DNA from: an uncultured Oscillospiraceae bacterium
GTDB lineage: Bacteria; Bacillota; Clostridia; Oscillospirales; Oscillospiraceae
Assembly: GCA_947588955.1 (NCBI GenBank)
Contig: CANPYX010000010.1
Location: 1 to 58,727, forward strand
Reading direction: 5' to 3'
DNA: 58,727 nt
The notes below the pieces were generated by a model, which saw nothing but the letters and a program-made list of their open reading frames with translations, did no database searches and had not been told where the DNA came from. Both the position numbers and the translations under genes were made by a program. Below are positions 6,906 to 14,904 of this stretch, one piece after another; positions within the stretch are counted from its first letter, which is position 1, and each line of letters begins with the position of its first letter.

Positions 6906-7738
6906 GCTCCTGAGCCGCTGGGCTCTTTATAAGGTGTCCGCCCTTATGGGGCGGGGGATTTTCTTTCCTCTCTTTTTGAGTTCGTCAAAAAGAGAGGAAA
7001 GAAACAAAGGAGAGAAAAAACGAGTCAAGGGGGATTTCGATTTTCCCCCTTGACAATCCCCTTTTAAAAACGACCACACAGGGGGCTGCGGCCCCCTATG
7101 TGGAGAACCCCCAGTGGGGAGCAACGACGGTAGTGGTTGCGACGTTGGGACGGGAACGGAAGTTTTCCGCTTGCGGAAAACTTCCTGAGCCTCTGCCGCT
7201 GGCGCGGCTGTCCCCGTGGGGACCTTTTGAATGGTGGCGGCTGCGCCGCGATTGAACGCTTCGCTTACAGCTCCGCAGCGCCCAATGGCGAAGCCGAGGG
7301 CGCGGATGTAGAAGTAGGGCGTCAGATTACAGACGCGGCAGCTTACGGAGTGTAGGAGCTGCTCTGAAACATTTTGCCCGATTATAGAGCCAAAGCGCGG
7401 CGTTATTAAAGGGCAGGGCGTACTGACACCCGACCACGTTAAGCGGCTAAGCGAGTTCGGAGACTGTGCAATTCGGTTTTGGGAACCCGCGCGCCGTTTC
7501 TTCTGCCCGTGCGCAAAACATTCAGACCGCGGGAGCCGACCCGCCGACTATACGGTAGGGCGCAAAAGCTTCTGCCGACCCCAACGAGGGTCCAGGGAGG
7601 GATATCATTATCCCTCCCTGGTCGTTTTTCTCTCCTTTGTTACTTTCCTCTCTTTTGGCGAAACCAAAAGAGAGGAAAGTAAATCCCCCGCGCCCATTAA
7701 GGGCGCGGCCCTTTAACGAGCCCCGCGGCTCAGGAGCA
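6906..7738 (+). mobile_element. P1 element, copy 1 (833 bp, terminal inverted repeats, hairpin-rich)
   Basis: The stretch between trpB2 and spoIIQ is filled by an 833-bp non-coding unit. It begins GCTCCTGAGCC and ends GGCTCAGGAGC; the outer 75-100 bases at each end are imperfect inverted repeats. Each end has a hairpin built on CTTTCCTCTCTTTT and its complement. Inside are many more hairpins: AAGGGGGAT/TTCCCCCTT near 7041, CCACACAGGGGG/CCCCCTATGTGG (7072-7101), GGAAGTTTTCCGC/GCGGAAAACTTCC (7161-7188) and ACCAGGGAGGGAT/ATCCCTCCCTGGT (7589-7622). No frame exceeds about 85 codons. An inverted copy lies at 25872-26701. Either a non-autonomous mobile element or a large structured RNA. Confidence 0.8.
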
Positions 7739-7780
7739 TAGTGCTTTTTACAGTTCCGCGGTAAAAAACCGCCCAAGCGT

Positions 7781-7810
7781 GTATATTTTTCCCCGACCGC
7801 GGAAATAATA
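7781..7810 (+). promoter_or_regulatory. sigma-F/sigma-G-type promoter of the spoIIQ-like gene
   Basis: GTATA (7781-7785), exactly 15 bases, then GGAAATAATA (7801-7810), a full match to the forespore pattern GNATA-N15-GGNNANANTW. It lies about 45 bases before the start codon, and GGAGG precedes ATG. SpoIIQ is a classical sigma-F gene, so promoter and gene agree. Confidence 0.8.
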
Positions 7811-7855
7811 CCTGCGTAATCAAGCGGGTAATGACCCGTATACGGAGGTATTTTA

Positions 7856-8704
7856 ATGCACGAAAAGAAGAGCTTTTCCGGGTACGCGGATGAGTTCCTC
7901 AGCGGAAAGGGCTTTTACATAGTCCTTTTCGCGTGCGTCGCCGTTATCGGCGTGTCGGCGTGGCTGCTGCTTTTTTCGCGGTGGTCGCCGCTGCGCTCCG
8001 GCGATGAGGAGGGCTATCTTGACGTTATGGGGGAGGTAACCTCCCCGGTACAGGGAAATACGGAGGACGGCGCCGAAAAGGATGTCGCCGCCGGAAAGGA
8101 CGCCGGCGGGAAGGATACGGACGTCGGCGGGTCGAAGGGAGACACGGCGGTAACGCCGACGCCTCCGTCCACGACGCAAAAGCCCAACGATCCCGCCTCC
8201 AGCGGCGCTCTGACGGTCACCGACGGGTCCGGAAACGAGGCGCCCGATGAGCCGGAGGGTGACGAGGGGAAGGTCACGAGCGTCAAGGACCTGAGCTTTG
8301 TCTGGCCCGTCAGCGGCGAGATCATAAAGGGGCACTCCTCCACAGAGCTTGTGTACAGCGAGACCATGGGCGACTGGCGCGTTCACCGCGGGGTGGACAT
8401 CTCCGCCAAGGCGGGGACCAGGGTCCAGAGCTGCGCCAACGGGACGGTGACTAAGGTCATCGAGACGGAGGAGGGCGACGGCACCACCGTGGAGATAGAC
8501 CACGGCGCGGGAGTTGTCAGCATTTACTCCAACCTTGCTGGCAAGCCGGCGGTGAGCGAGGGCGACAGCGTCACGCTGGGGTCCGTCATAGGCTCCGTGG
8601 GCGCCACATCGATGAACGAGTCCGCCGACCCCCCGCACCTGCACTTCTCCCTCACCGTAGACGGCACCCAGGTGAACCCTGAAGATTACTTGCCAAGAAA
8701 ATAA
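7856..8704 (+). CDS. spoIIQ: M23 peptidase, SpoIIQ-like forespore protein
   Basis: A 282-residue protein: one N-terminal membrane segment (residues 22-42), an acidic Gly/Asp/Thr-rich linker (50-140) and a LytM/M23 domain (about 145-280). The zinc motifs are complete: HRGVDI (H-x3-D) and HLHF. In Bacillus SpoIIQ the first motif is degenerate, whereas clostridial SpoIIQ often keeps it. SpoIIQ pairs with SpoIIIAH across the intermembrane space during engulfment. The call rests on domain layout, the sigma-F-type promoter and presence of spoIIP nearby; a vegetative M23 endopeptidase is the alternative. The stop codon is one base before hairpin 0 of P2-B. Confidence 0.82.
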   Translation: MHEKKSFSGYADEFLSGKGFYIVLFACVAVIGVSAWLLLFSRWSPLRSGDEEGYLDVMGEVTSPVQGNTEDGAEKDVAAGKDAGGKDTDVGGSKGDTAVTPTPPSTTQKPNDPASSGALTVTDGSGNEAPDEPEGDEGKVTSVKDLSFVWPVSGEIIKGHSSTELVYSETMGDWRVHRGVDISAKAGTRVQSCANGTVTKVIETEEGDGTTVEIDHGAGVVSIYSNLAGKPAVSEGDSVTLGSVIGSVGATSMNESADPPHLHFSLTVDGTQVNPEDYLPRK

Positions 8705-8705
8705 A

Positions 8706-8891
8706 TTATTCAAAAAGGGCTTTGCCCTTTTTGAATAAAGGGGAACGTGCGAAAAAGGTTTTGGAAATGTCTGCGGACATTTCCAAAACCTTTTTCTGCT
8801 GTCGCGCTGCGCGCGCCGCCGTAGGCGGCACACTTGCGCGACAAAAGGTGATTTTTTCGACGTACATGCCGTCGAAAAAATGTTTGATTTG
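8706..8891 (+). repeat. P2 multi-hairpin element, copy B
   Basis: Hairpin 0: 15-bp stem TTATTCAAAAAGGGC and complement (8706-8738). Hairpin 3: perfect 21-bp stem (8751-8771/8776-8796), loop TGCG. Hairpin 2: GTCGCGC/GCGCGAC with an inner GCCGCC/GGCGGC arm (about 8799-8842). Hairpin 1: TTTTTTCGACG/CGTCGAAAAAA with loop TACATGC (about 8852-8880), then the link TGTTTGATTT. It fills the gap between the convergent spoIIQ-like and CPBP genes and may terminate both. Confidence 0.85.
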
Positions 8892-8927
8892 AGTTTTCAA
8901 CCGGTCGCGGGAGCTGGCAGCTGATTT

Positions 8928-9653
8928 TTAACCTATTTGTACTGTCATGACCACGTAGTTTATCATCATGTGGAGAAAGACGGGGGCCCAGAGGGTTTTG
9001 GAGTAATCGTAGGCCCAGCCCAGGACGAGGCCGGCGGGGAGGTACTGGAGGAGGTAGAGGAGCAGGGAGGGCTGGAAGTCGTGGACAAGGTAGCTCCACA
9101 GGTGGTATATGGCGAACAGCACCGTGGAGACGGCGTAGGCGAGGATGGCGTTTTTGCGCCGCAGGGAGCCGAAGACCACGCCGCGGAAAAGCGTCTCCTC
9201 CACCACCGGAGCCAGGAGCACGCCTATGACCAGCATTTTGTTGGGGTTGAGCTTTGTGGTGGTGTTGACGGCGGCGGAGTTGGGATTTGTCAGGTTGTCC
9301 AGGAAGAACCGGAGCCCGAAGGCGACGATGTTTGAAAGCAGAACATACGCCACGAAGCCCAGTATCACCGCCACCACCGTGGCGGCGAAGTTGGAGCACA
9401 TGTCCGCGAAGGTTTCCCGCAGGTAGTGGAACAAAAAGCCCAGCAGGAACACAAAGCCGAAGGCGTAATACACCAAATTGAGCCAAGTCTCGCTCAGGCG
9501 GAAGCCCAGCAGGGGGAAGACCCAGGCGTTCAGCGCCGCCAGGATATAGGACATGGCGAACATATGGACAAAAACATACATCCAGCCGACGATGAGCTCC
9601 ACCCGGTTCATGGGGTAGGGAAAGCCGCCGCCGGTCCTTTTTTTACCGCTCAC
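8928..9653 (-). CDS. CPBP-family intramembrane glutamic endopeptidase
   Basis: A 241-residue membrane protein with about six to seven helices. The family motifs are present: EETLFRG (near residue 153, tandem catalytic Glu), FAIYHLWSY (His) and FLHMMIN near the C terminus (His and Asn). These are the residues of the CAAX protease/bacteriocin-processing (Abi) family, which cleaves within membranes or processes small peptides; substrate unknown. Its start overlaps the stop of mutS by four bases, so it is the last gene of a miaB-mutS-CPBP leftward operon. Confidence 0.88.
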   Translation of the reverse strand: MSGKKRTGGGFPYPMNRVELIVGWMYVFVHMFAMSYILAALNAWVFPLLGFRLSETWLNLVYYAFGFVFLLGFLFHYLRETFADMCSNFAATVVAVILGFVAYVLLSNIVAFGLRFFLDNLTNPNSAAVNTTTKLNPNKMLVIGVLLAPVVEETLFRGVVFGSLRRKNAILAYAVSTVLFAIYHLWSYLVHDFQPSLLLYLLQYLPAGLVLGWAYDYSKTLWAPVFLHMMINYVVMTVQIG

Positions 9654-12250
9654 GCTGTCACCTTCTTTTTGAGAGTGTTGAGGAGGTTCAGGGCCTCAAG
9701 ACCTGTTATTGTGTTGAGGTCCAGCCCGCGAAGTATCTCCGAGACCTCGTCGGATGCCATAGAGCCCAAGGAGATCTGTCCAGAGTCCGGAGCCTCGGAG
9801 CGGCGGGCCCGGACCTCCGGGGTTTTGCCCTCGGTAAGGTCCCTGAGCACGGACTTGGCGCGTTTTATCACGCTCTCCGGGACGCCCGCCAGGTGCGCAA
9901 CCTCCACGCCGTAGCTGTCGTCGGCGCCGCCGGGGACTATCTTGCGCAGGAATATTATGTCCTCGCCCCGCTTTTTGGCGGAGATGTTGTAGTTCTTCAC
10001 GCCGGGCACCTGCCCCTCCAGGGCGGTGAGCTCGTGGTAGTGGGTGGCGAACATGGTCTTAGCGCCCAGACGCCTTCTGTCGGCGCAGTATTCCAGCACG
10101 GCGCGGGCGATTGCCATGCCGTCATAGGTGGAGGTGCCGCGGCCTATCTCGTCCAGGAGTATGAGGGAGCGGGAAGTGGCGTTTTTCAGGATGGACGCCA
10201 CCTCGCTCATCTCCACCATGAAGGTGGACATTCCGCCGGACAGGTCGTCGGAGGCACCTATGCGGGTGAAGACCCGGTCCAGGAGCCCCACGGACGCAGC
10301 CCGTGCGGGGACGAAGGAGCCTATCTGCGCCATGAGGCAGATGAGGGCGGTCTGGCGCATATATGTGGATTTGCCTGCCATGTTGGGGCCCGTGATTATG
10401 GCGGTGCAGGCGTCGCGGGAGTTGAGGTGGGCGTCGTTGGGGACAAAGAGGGTGTCCTTTTGCGTGAGCTCCACAACGGGGTGACGTCCGTCCACTATGT
10501 CTATGCCGCCGTCGGCGGTGACCTCGGGACGGCACCAGTTGTACTCCGCGGCGCACTGGGCAAAGGAGCAAAGCACGTCCAGGGAGGCTATCTCCTGGGC
10601 CGTGGACTGGACGCGCAAGACCTGTTCGGCGATGTCGCGGCGGAGCTTGGAGAATATGCGGTATTCAAGGTCCGTCACCCGCTCGCCGGCGGTGAGAAGC
10701 TCCTCCTCCAGGTTTTTCAGCTCCTCGGTTATGAACCTCTCACAGTTCACAAGCGTCTGCTTGCGTATGTAGTCCTCCGGCACGTCCTCGGATTGGGCGC
10801 GGGGGATCTCGATGTAGTAGCCGAAGACCTTGTTGTAGCTCACGCGCAGCTTTTTGCCGGTGCGGGCCTTCTCCCGCGCCTCGATTTCCGCCAGCGCCTT
10901 TTTGCTGCCGCCCAAAAGGGAGTTGAGCCTGTCCACCTCCGGGTCGAAGCCCGCACGGATCATGCCGCCGTCGCGGACGGAGACGGGGGGATCGTCGCAT
11001 ATAGTGTCGTCTATCAGCTTTTTTATGTCCGAGAGGGTGTCCATGGACTTTATCTCCTGGATAAGCGGGGAGGACATGGGGGCAAGGAGCTCCAAAAGCT
11101 CCGGTATCTTTTCAATCGAGGAGGCAAGCGCCTTGAGATCACGGCAGTTCACCGTCCCGTAGACGGTCTTGCCGATTATGCGCTCGATGTCGCCCACGCC
11201 GCGAAGGACCGATATGAGCTCGCCACGGGCGACGCTGTCGGAGTAAAGCTCGTTCACCGCCGCGAGCCTGCGGTGAATGGGCGCCAGGGACAAAAGCGGC
11301 CTTGCAACCCAGGAGCGTATGAGGCGGGAGCCCATGGGCGTTTTTGTCTTGTCCATGACCCACAGGAGACTTCCGCGCTTTTCGCGGGTGCGCATGTTGT
11401 AAAGGAGCTCCATGTTCCGAAGGGTCTGGAGGTCCAGCTCCATGTACCGCCCGTCGGTGTAAAAGTCCAGCTTGCTTATGTACGAAAGGTCGGTTTTCTG
11501 CGTCTCCTCAAGGTAAGAGAGGAGCGCGCCTATCGCCCGTACCGCCTGAGTCTCCCTGCCCAGCCCCAGCTCGTCAAGGCTGTCGGTTTTGAACTGGCGG
11601 CACACGGCGGCTTCGGCGGCGGAGTACTCGAACCGCTCATCCGCCGTCTGGGTCAGGGTGTGGAAGTAGGACTTCAATATCGCCGTCAGGTCCACGCTTT
11701 CCGCCGCGCCGGAATTGAGCACCAGCTCTGAGGGGGAGAACCTGCCCAGCTCGTTTATTATCCGCACGGAGGAGCCGGCGTCAAAGGAGCGGGCGCATAT
11801 CTCGCCGGTGGAGACGTCGGCAAAGCACACCGCGGCGCCCGCGTCGTCGATGTATATGGAGCCTATGTAGTTGGCGGCGCCCTCACGGAGCATGGAGGCG
11901 TCGGTGGCGGTGCCGGGGGTTATTATGCGTATCACGTCCCGGTCCACCAGCCCCTTTGCCAGCGCCGGGTCCTCCATCTGCTCGCAGATGGCGACCTTGT
12001 AGCCCTTGGCTATGAGCCGCCCTATGTACGCCTCGGAGGAGTGGTAGGGTACCCCACACATGGGAACCTGGTCCTCCTTCTCCTTGGACCTGTCCCTGGT
12101 GGTGAGCATCAGGTCCAGCTCCCTTGAGGCGAGCTTCGCGTCCTCGTCGAACATCTCGTAAAAATCGCCCAGGCGGAAAAAGAGAATGCAGTCTCCGTGC
12201 TGAGCCTTTATGGCGTTGTATTGCTTCATCATGGGGGTCATCTCCGCCAT
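9650..12250 (-). CDS. mutS: DNA mismatch repair protein MutS
   Basis: An 866-residue MutS, the usual length. The N-terminal mismatch-reading motif is GDFYEMF, carrying the Phe-x-Glu wedge (near residue 29). The C-terminal ATPase has Walker A TGPNMAGKST (near 620) and the Walker B and signature blocks DEIGRGTSTYDG (near 695) and ATHYHELT. MutS binds mismatches and recruits MutL, encoded divergently at 14905. It follows miaB by 36 bases and is coupled to the CPBP gene. Confidence 0.97.
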   Translation of the reverse strand: MAEMTPMMKQYNAIKAQHGDCILFFRLGDFYEMFDEDAKLASRELDLMLTTRDRSKEKEDQVPMCGVPYHSSEAYIGRLIAKGYKVAICEQMEDPALAKGLVDRDVIRIITPGTATDASMLREGAANYIGSIYIDDAGAAVCFADVSTGEICARSFDAGSSVRIINELGRFSPSELVLNSGAAESVDLTAILKSYFHTLTQTADERFEYSAAEAAVCRQFKTDSLDELGLGRETQAVRAIGALLSYLEETQKTDLSYISKLDFYTDGRYMELDLQTLRNMELLYNMRTREKRGSLLWVMDKTKTPMGSRLIRSWVARPLLSLAPIHRRLAAVNELYSDSVARGELISVLRGVGDIERIIGKTVYGTVNCRDLKALASSIEKIPELLELLAPMSSPLIQEIKSMDTLSDIKKLIDDTICDDPPVSVRDGGMIRAGFDPEVDRLNSLLGGSKKALAEIEAREKARTGKKLRVSYNKVFGYYIEIPRAQSEDVPEDYIRKQTLVNCERFITEELKNLEEELLTAGERVTDLEYRIFSKLRRDIAEQVLRVQSTAQEIASLDVLCSFAQCAAEYNWCRPEVTADGGIDIVDGRHPVVELTQKDTLFVPNDAHLNSRDACTAIITGPNMAGKSTYMRQTALICLMAQIGSFVPARAASVGLLDRVFTRIGASDDLSGGMSTFMVEMSEVASILKNATSRSLILLDEIGRGTSTYDGMAIARAVLEYCADRRRLGAKTMFATHYHELTALEGQVPGVKNYNISAKKRGEDIIFLRKIVPGGADDSYGVEVAHLAGVPESVIKRAKSVLRDLTEGKTPEVRARRSEAPDSGQISLGSMASDEVSEILRGLDLNTITGLEALNLLNTLKKKVTA

Positions 12251-12286
12251 AATTCCGCCCTCCTTCTGTGCGCGGTGGTCTGCCGC

Positions 12287-13690
12287 TTAAATTATCTCCC
12301 CGTACAGCGCCCAGGTGTTGCTGCCGGTTATCCTGACGTTTTGGAAGGAGCCTATTTTCTCCCCGTCAGCCTTGAGCCTTACGAGCCTTCCGCCGGAGGT
12401 GCGGGAGGTCAGGTATTCCCCCTCGGCCCCGTCGATGAGCACCCGCTGTACCGAGCCCACATAGGACCTGTGCTTCTCCTCGGAGACGGAGTTTTGAAGC
12501 TCGATGAGCCTGTCAAAGCGGCGCTGCTTCTCCTCGCGGGTGAAGGGGTCCGGCATGGAGGCGGCGGGAGTGCCCCGGCGGGGGGAGAAGATGAAGGTGA
12601 AAAGCGCGTCGAAGCGCACCTCCTCCACCAGCGAAAGCGTCTCCTCAAACTCCTCCTCCGTCTCGCCGGGAAAGCCCACGATCACGTCGGAGGTTATTAC
12701 CACGTCCGGCATGAGCCGGCGCGCCGTGCGGATAAGCTCCAGGTAGTCCTCCCTGGTGTACCGCCGGTTCATGGCGGAGAGCACCCTGTTCGAGCCGGAC
12801 TGGAAGGGAAGGTGTATGTGCCGCGCGCACTTTTCGCATTTTGCCATGGTGGAAAAGAGCTTTTCACACGCGTCCTTGGGGTGGCTTGTCATGAAGCGAA
12901 TTACAAAGTCGCCGGGTATGTCGTTGATTTCGGCGATAAGGTCCGAAAAATCCACGCCCTCGTCCAAATCCTTGCCGTAGGAGTTCACATTCTGCCCCAA
13001 AAGGGTTATGTCCCTGTACCCCGCGGCGGCAAGCTCCTTTGCCTCGCGCAAAACGTCCCCGGCGCGCCTCGACCTCTCTCTCCCGCGGACATAGGGGACT
13101 ATGCAGTAGGAGCAGAAGTTGTTGCACCCGTACATGACGGGCAGCCACGCCTTGACGGAGCTGTCCCGCGCCGAGGGGAGCCCCTCGGTGACGCAGCCGT
13201 CGGAGGGGGAGGTCTCAAAAATCCTTTTTCCGCCGTTAAGCTGGCTCAAAAGGAACTCCGGGAACCGCCACAGCTCGTGGGGACCGAAGACAACACGCAC
13301 GTGGGAGTAGGAGCTTTTTATCCTCTCCGCCATGCCGGGCTCCTGCATCATGCACCCGCAAAGGCATATTATCTGCGAGGGCTTCGCCCTTTTCGTGTGA
13401 GTGAGGGCGCCCACGTTGCCCAGGACGCGCTGCTCTGCGTGCTCCCGCACCGCGCAGGTGTTTATGACGATGACGTCGGCGGCGTACTCGTCAGCCGTCA
13501 GCTCATAGCCCATGGTCCTCAGCATACCCCGGAGCTTTTCGCTGTCCGCCTCGTTCTGCTGGCAGCCGTAGGTGTCCACCAGCGCCAGGGGAGGGGCGGC
13601 GAGAGACGCGTTCATCTCAGCCACGCGCTCCATTATCTCCCTCTGGCGGGCAAGGTCTTTTTCGGAGGTTTCAATTCTCTTTACGCTCAC
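12287..13690 (-). CDS. miaB: tRNA-2-methylthio-N6-dimethylallyladenosine synthase MiaB
   Basis: A radical-SAM methylthiotransferase that adds the 2-methylthio group to i6A37 of tRNAs. Order: UPF0004 domain (first Cys in DTYGCQQNE, then NTCAVRE and CLCGCMMQ, binding the auxiliary cluster), radical-SAM domain with CNNFCSYC (CxxxCxxC), then TRAM (C terminus). The GTG at 13690 is preferred (467 residues): GGAG lies about 10 bases upstream, and the promoter at 13722-13750 puts the transcript start near 13715, too close to the alternative ATG codons at 13711 and 13705. miaA, which makes its substrate, lies at 16857. Confidence 0.93.
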   Translation of the reverse strand: MSVKRIETSEKDLARQREIMERVAEMNASLAAPPLALVDTYGCQQNEADSEKLRGMLRTMGYELTADEYAADVIVINTCAVREHAEQRVLGNVGALTHTKRAKPSQIICLCGCMMQEPGMAERIKSSYSHVRVVFGPHELWRFPEFLLSQLNGGKRIFETSPSDGCVTEGLPSARDSSVKAWLPVMYGCNNFCSYCIVPYVRGRERSRRAGDVLREAKELAAAGYRDITLLGQNVNSYGKDLDEGVDFSDLIAEINDIPGDFVIRFMTSHPKDACEKLFSTMAKCEKCARHIHLPFQSGSNRVLSAMNRRYTREDYLELIRTARRLMPDVVITSDVIVGFPGETEEEFEETLSLVEEVRFDALFTFIFSPRRGTPAASMPDPFTREEKQRRFDRLIELQNSVSEEKHRSYVGSVQRVLIDGAEGEYLTSRTSGGRLVRLKADGEKIGSFQNVRITGSNTWALYGEII

Positions 13691-13721
13691 GGCAATAATC
13701 TCCATAAACAATAGTGCGTAT

Positions 13722-13750
13722 ATTTTAACAAATTTCTGTGGATTTTACAA
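13722..13750 (-). promoter_or_regulatory. sigma-A promoter of miaB-mutS
   Basis: On the minus strand TTGTAA (13745-13750), 17-bp spacer, TAAAAT (13722-13727). It implies a short leader and supports GTG at 13690 as the miaB start. A TATAAT on the plus strand at 13762-13767 may serve the divergent gene at 13818, but its -35 is poor. Confidence 0.6.
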
Positions 13751-13817
13751 GCCATATGATGTATAATAATTTTAAGATGGCAAATATGTGCTTTTCCGAG
13801 CGCCAGGGGGGATAAGT

Positions 13818-14873
13818 ATGAAGAATCTCATCATAGACAGAAAGGCGATAAAGGCGAATTTGGAGGCGGTCAAGGCCCGCGCCAGGGGCGCGCAGATTTG
13901 GGCGGACCTCACCGGCGACGCCTTCGGGCTGGGTATCCTCGCCACCGCGAAGATACTGCGCGAGGAGGGGATACGTACCTTTGCGGTCTCCGACCCCAGG
14001 GACGCCAAGACCCTGCGCTCCGGCGGCTTTACCGAGGAGACGCTGATGATGCTCCGCTCCACAGCCGACGAGCAGGAGCTTGAGGAGCTTATGGACCTTA
14101 ACGTCATATGCACAGTGGGCTCCTACGAGGCGGCGGTCGTCCTCAACGGCCTCGCCCAGCGCAGGAAGACGGTCTGCGAGGTGCAGATAAAGATAGACAC
14201 GGGCCTCGGACGTTACGGCTTCACCCCCAAGGAGATGGACAAGATAACGTCTGTCTACCAATACATGGCAAATCTCGCCGTGGTGGGCGTATTCTCCACC
14301 TACTCCCAGTCCTGGAAGAGCCGGAAATCCACCCTCCAGCAGCTCGACGCGCTGAAAAAGGTTCTTGACGAGCTCCACGCCCAGAAGTACGAGACGGGCC
14401 TTGCCAGCATTTGCGACTCCGCCGCCCTGTTTGCCTATGACTTTGACCTTTTAGACGCCGTTCGGGTGGGCACCGCCTTCTCCGGGCGCGTCGCCGGAAA
14501 CGCCGCCCCGGGGCTCACCAGGGTGGGGTACATAGAGGCGAGCATAGAGGAGGTGGGCTGGTTCCAGAAGGGCCACCGTGTGGGCTCGGCGGTGCTGAAA
14601 AAGCCGGCGAAGCTCGCCGTCGTCTCCGTGGGCTACTATCACGGCTTCGGTATGGTCCGCCAGGAGCCGGGGCAGAGCCTCCTGGACCTGATACGCTCCC
14701 GCCGCCGCCATCCCGCCGTGAGGCTGGGGAACGACAGGCTGCGGGTGGTTGGAGAGGTCGGAATGATGTACACGATACTCGATGTCACCAACGTCCAGTG
14801 CCGCGTGGGGGACACGGTGACCATGGACGTGGACCCGGTGAACGTCAAGGGACTTGCCAGGATATACAGATGA
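13818..14873 (+). CDS. alanine racemase-like protein lacking catalytic residues
   Basis: A 351-residue protein with the alanine racemase fold: an N-terminal PLP barrel and C-terminal beta domain. IKIDTGLGRYGF (near residue 125) matches the conserved MKxDTGMxRxG block and VGYYHGFG the GYADGY block. By eye, the segment that normally reads VVKANAYGHG reads DLTGDAFGLG, so the PLP-binding lysine is a threonine; the block holding the second catalytic base (normally VSYG) reads RVGSAV, without the tyrosine. It is probably not a racemase. AGGGGG precedes ATG at 13818. mutL begins 31 bases downstream, so they are likely co-transcribed. It could bind an amino acid or PLP, or be a decaying paralogue. 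Confidence 0.8.
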   Translation: MKNLIIDRKAIKANLEAVKARARGAQIWADLTGDAFGLGILATAKILREEGIRTFAVSDPRDAKTLRSGGFTEETLMMLRSTADEQELEELMDLNVICTVGSYEAAVVLNGLAQRRKTVCEVQIKIDTGLGRYGFTPKEMDKITSVYQYMANLAVVGVFSTYSQSWKSRKSTLQQLDALKKVLDELHAQKYETGLASICDSAALFAYDFDLLDAVRVGTAFSGRVAGNAAPGLTRVGYIEASIEEVGWFQKGHRVGSAVLKKPAKLAVVSVGYYHGFGMVRQEPGQSLLDLIRSRRRHPAVRLGNDRLRVVGEVGMMYTILDVTNVQCRVGDTVTMDVDPVNVKGLARIYR

Positions 14874-14904
14874 CCCGAAAAAAGCCGGAAGGTTGGTTTT
14901 GAAT

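Noticed and set aside
6906-7738. P1 as a prophage or integrated plasmid remnant
   Set aside because: No integrase, phage or replication gene, constant length in both copies, and paired ends.
9893-11731. 612-codon open frame on the plus strand opposite mutS
   Set aside because: Antisense to conserved mutS codons, low-complexity His/Val/Gly composition, no family resemblance.
12197-13714. 505-codon open frame on the plus strand opposite miaB
   Set aside because: Shadow of miaB; no start context or motif.
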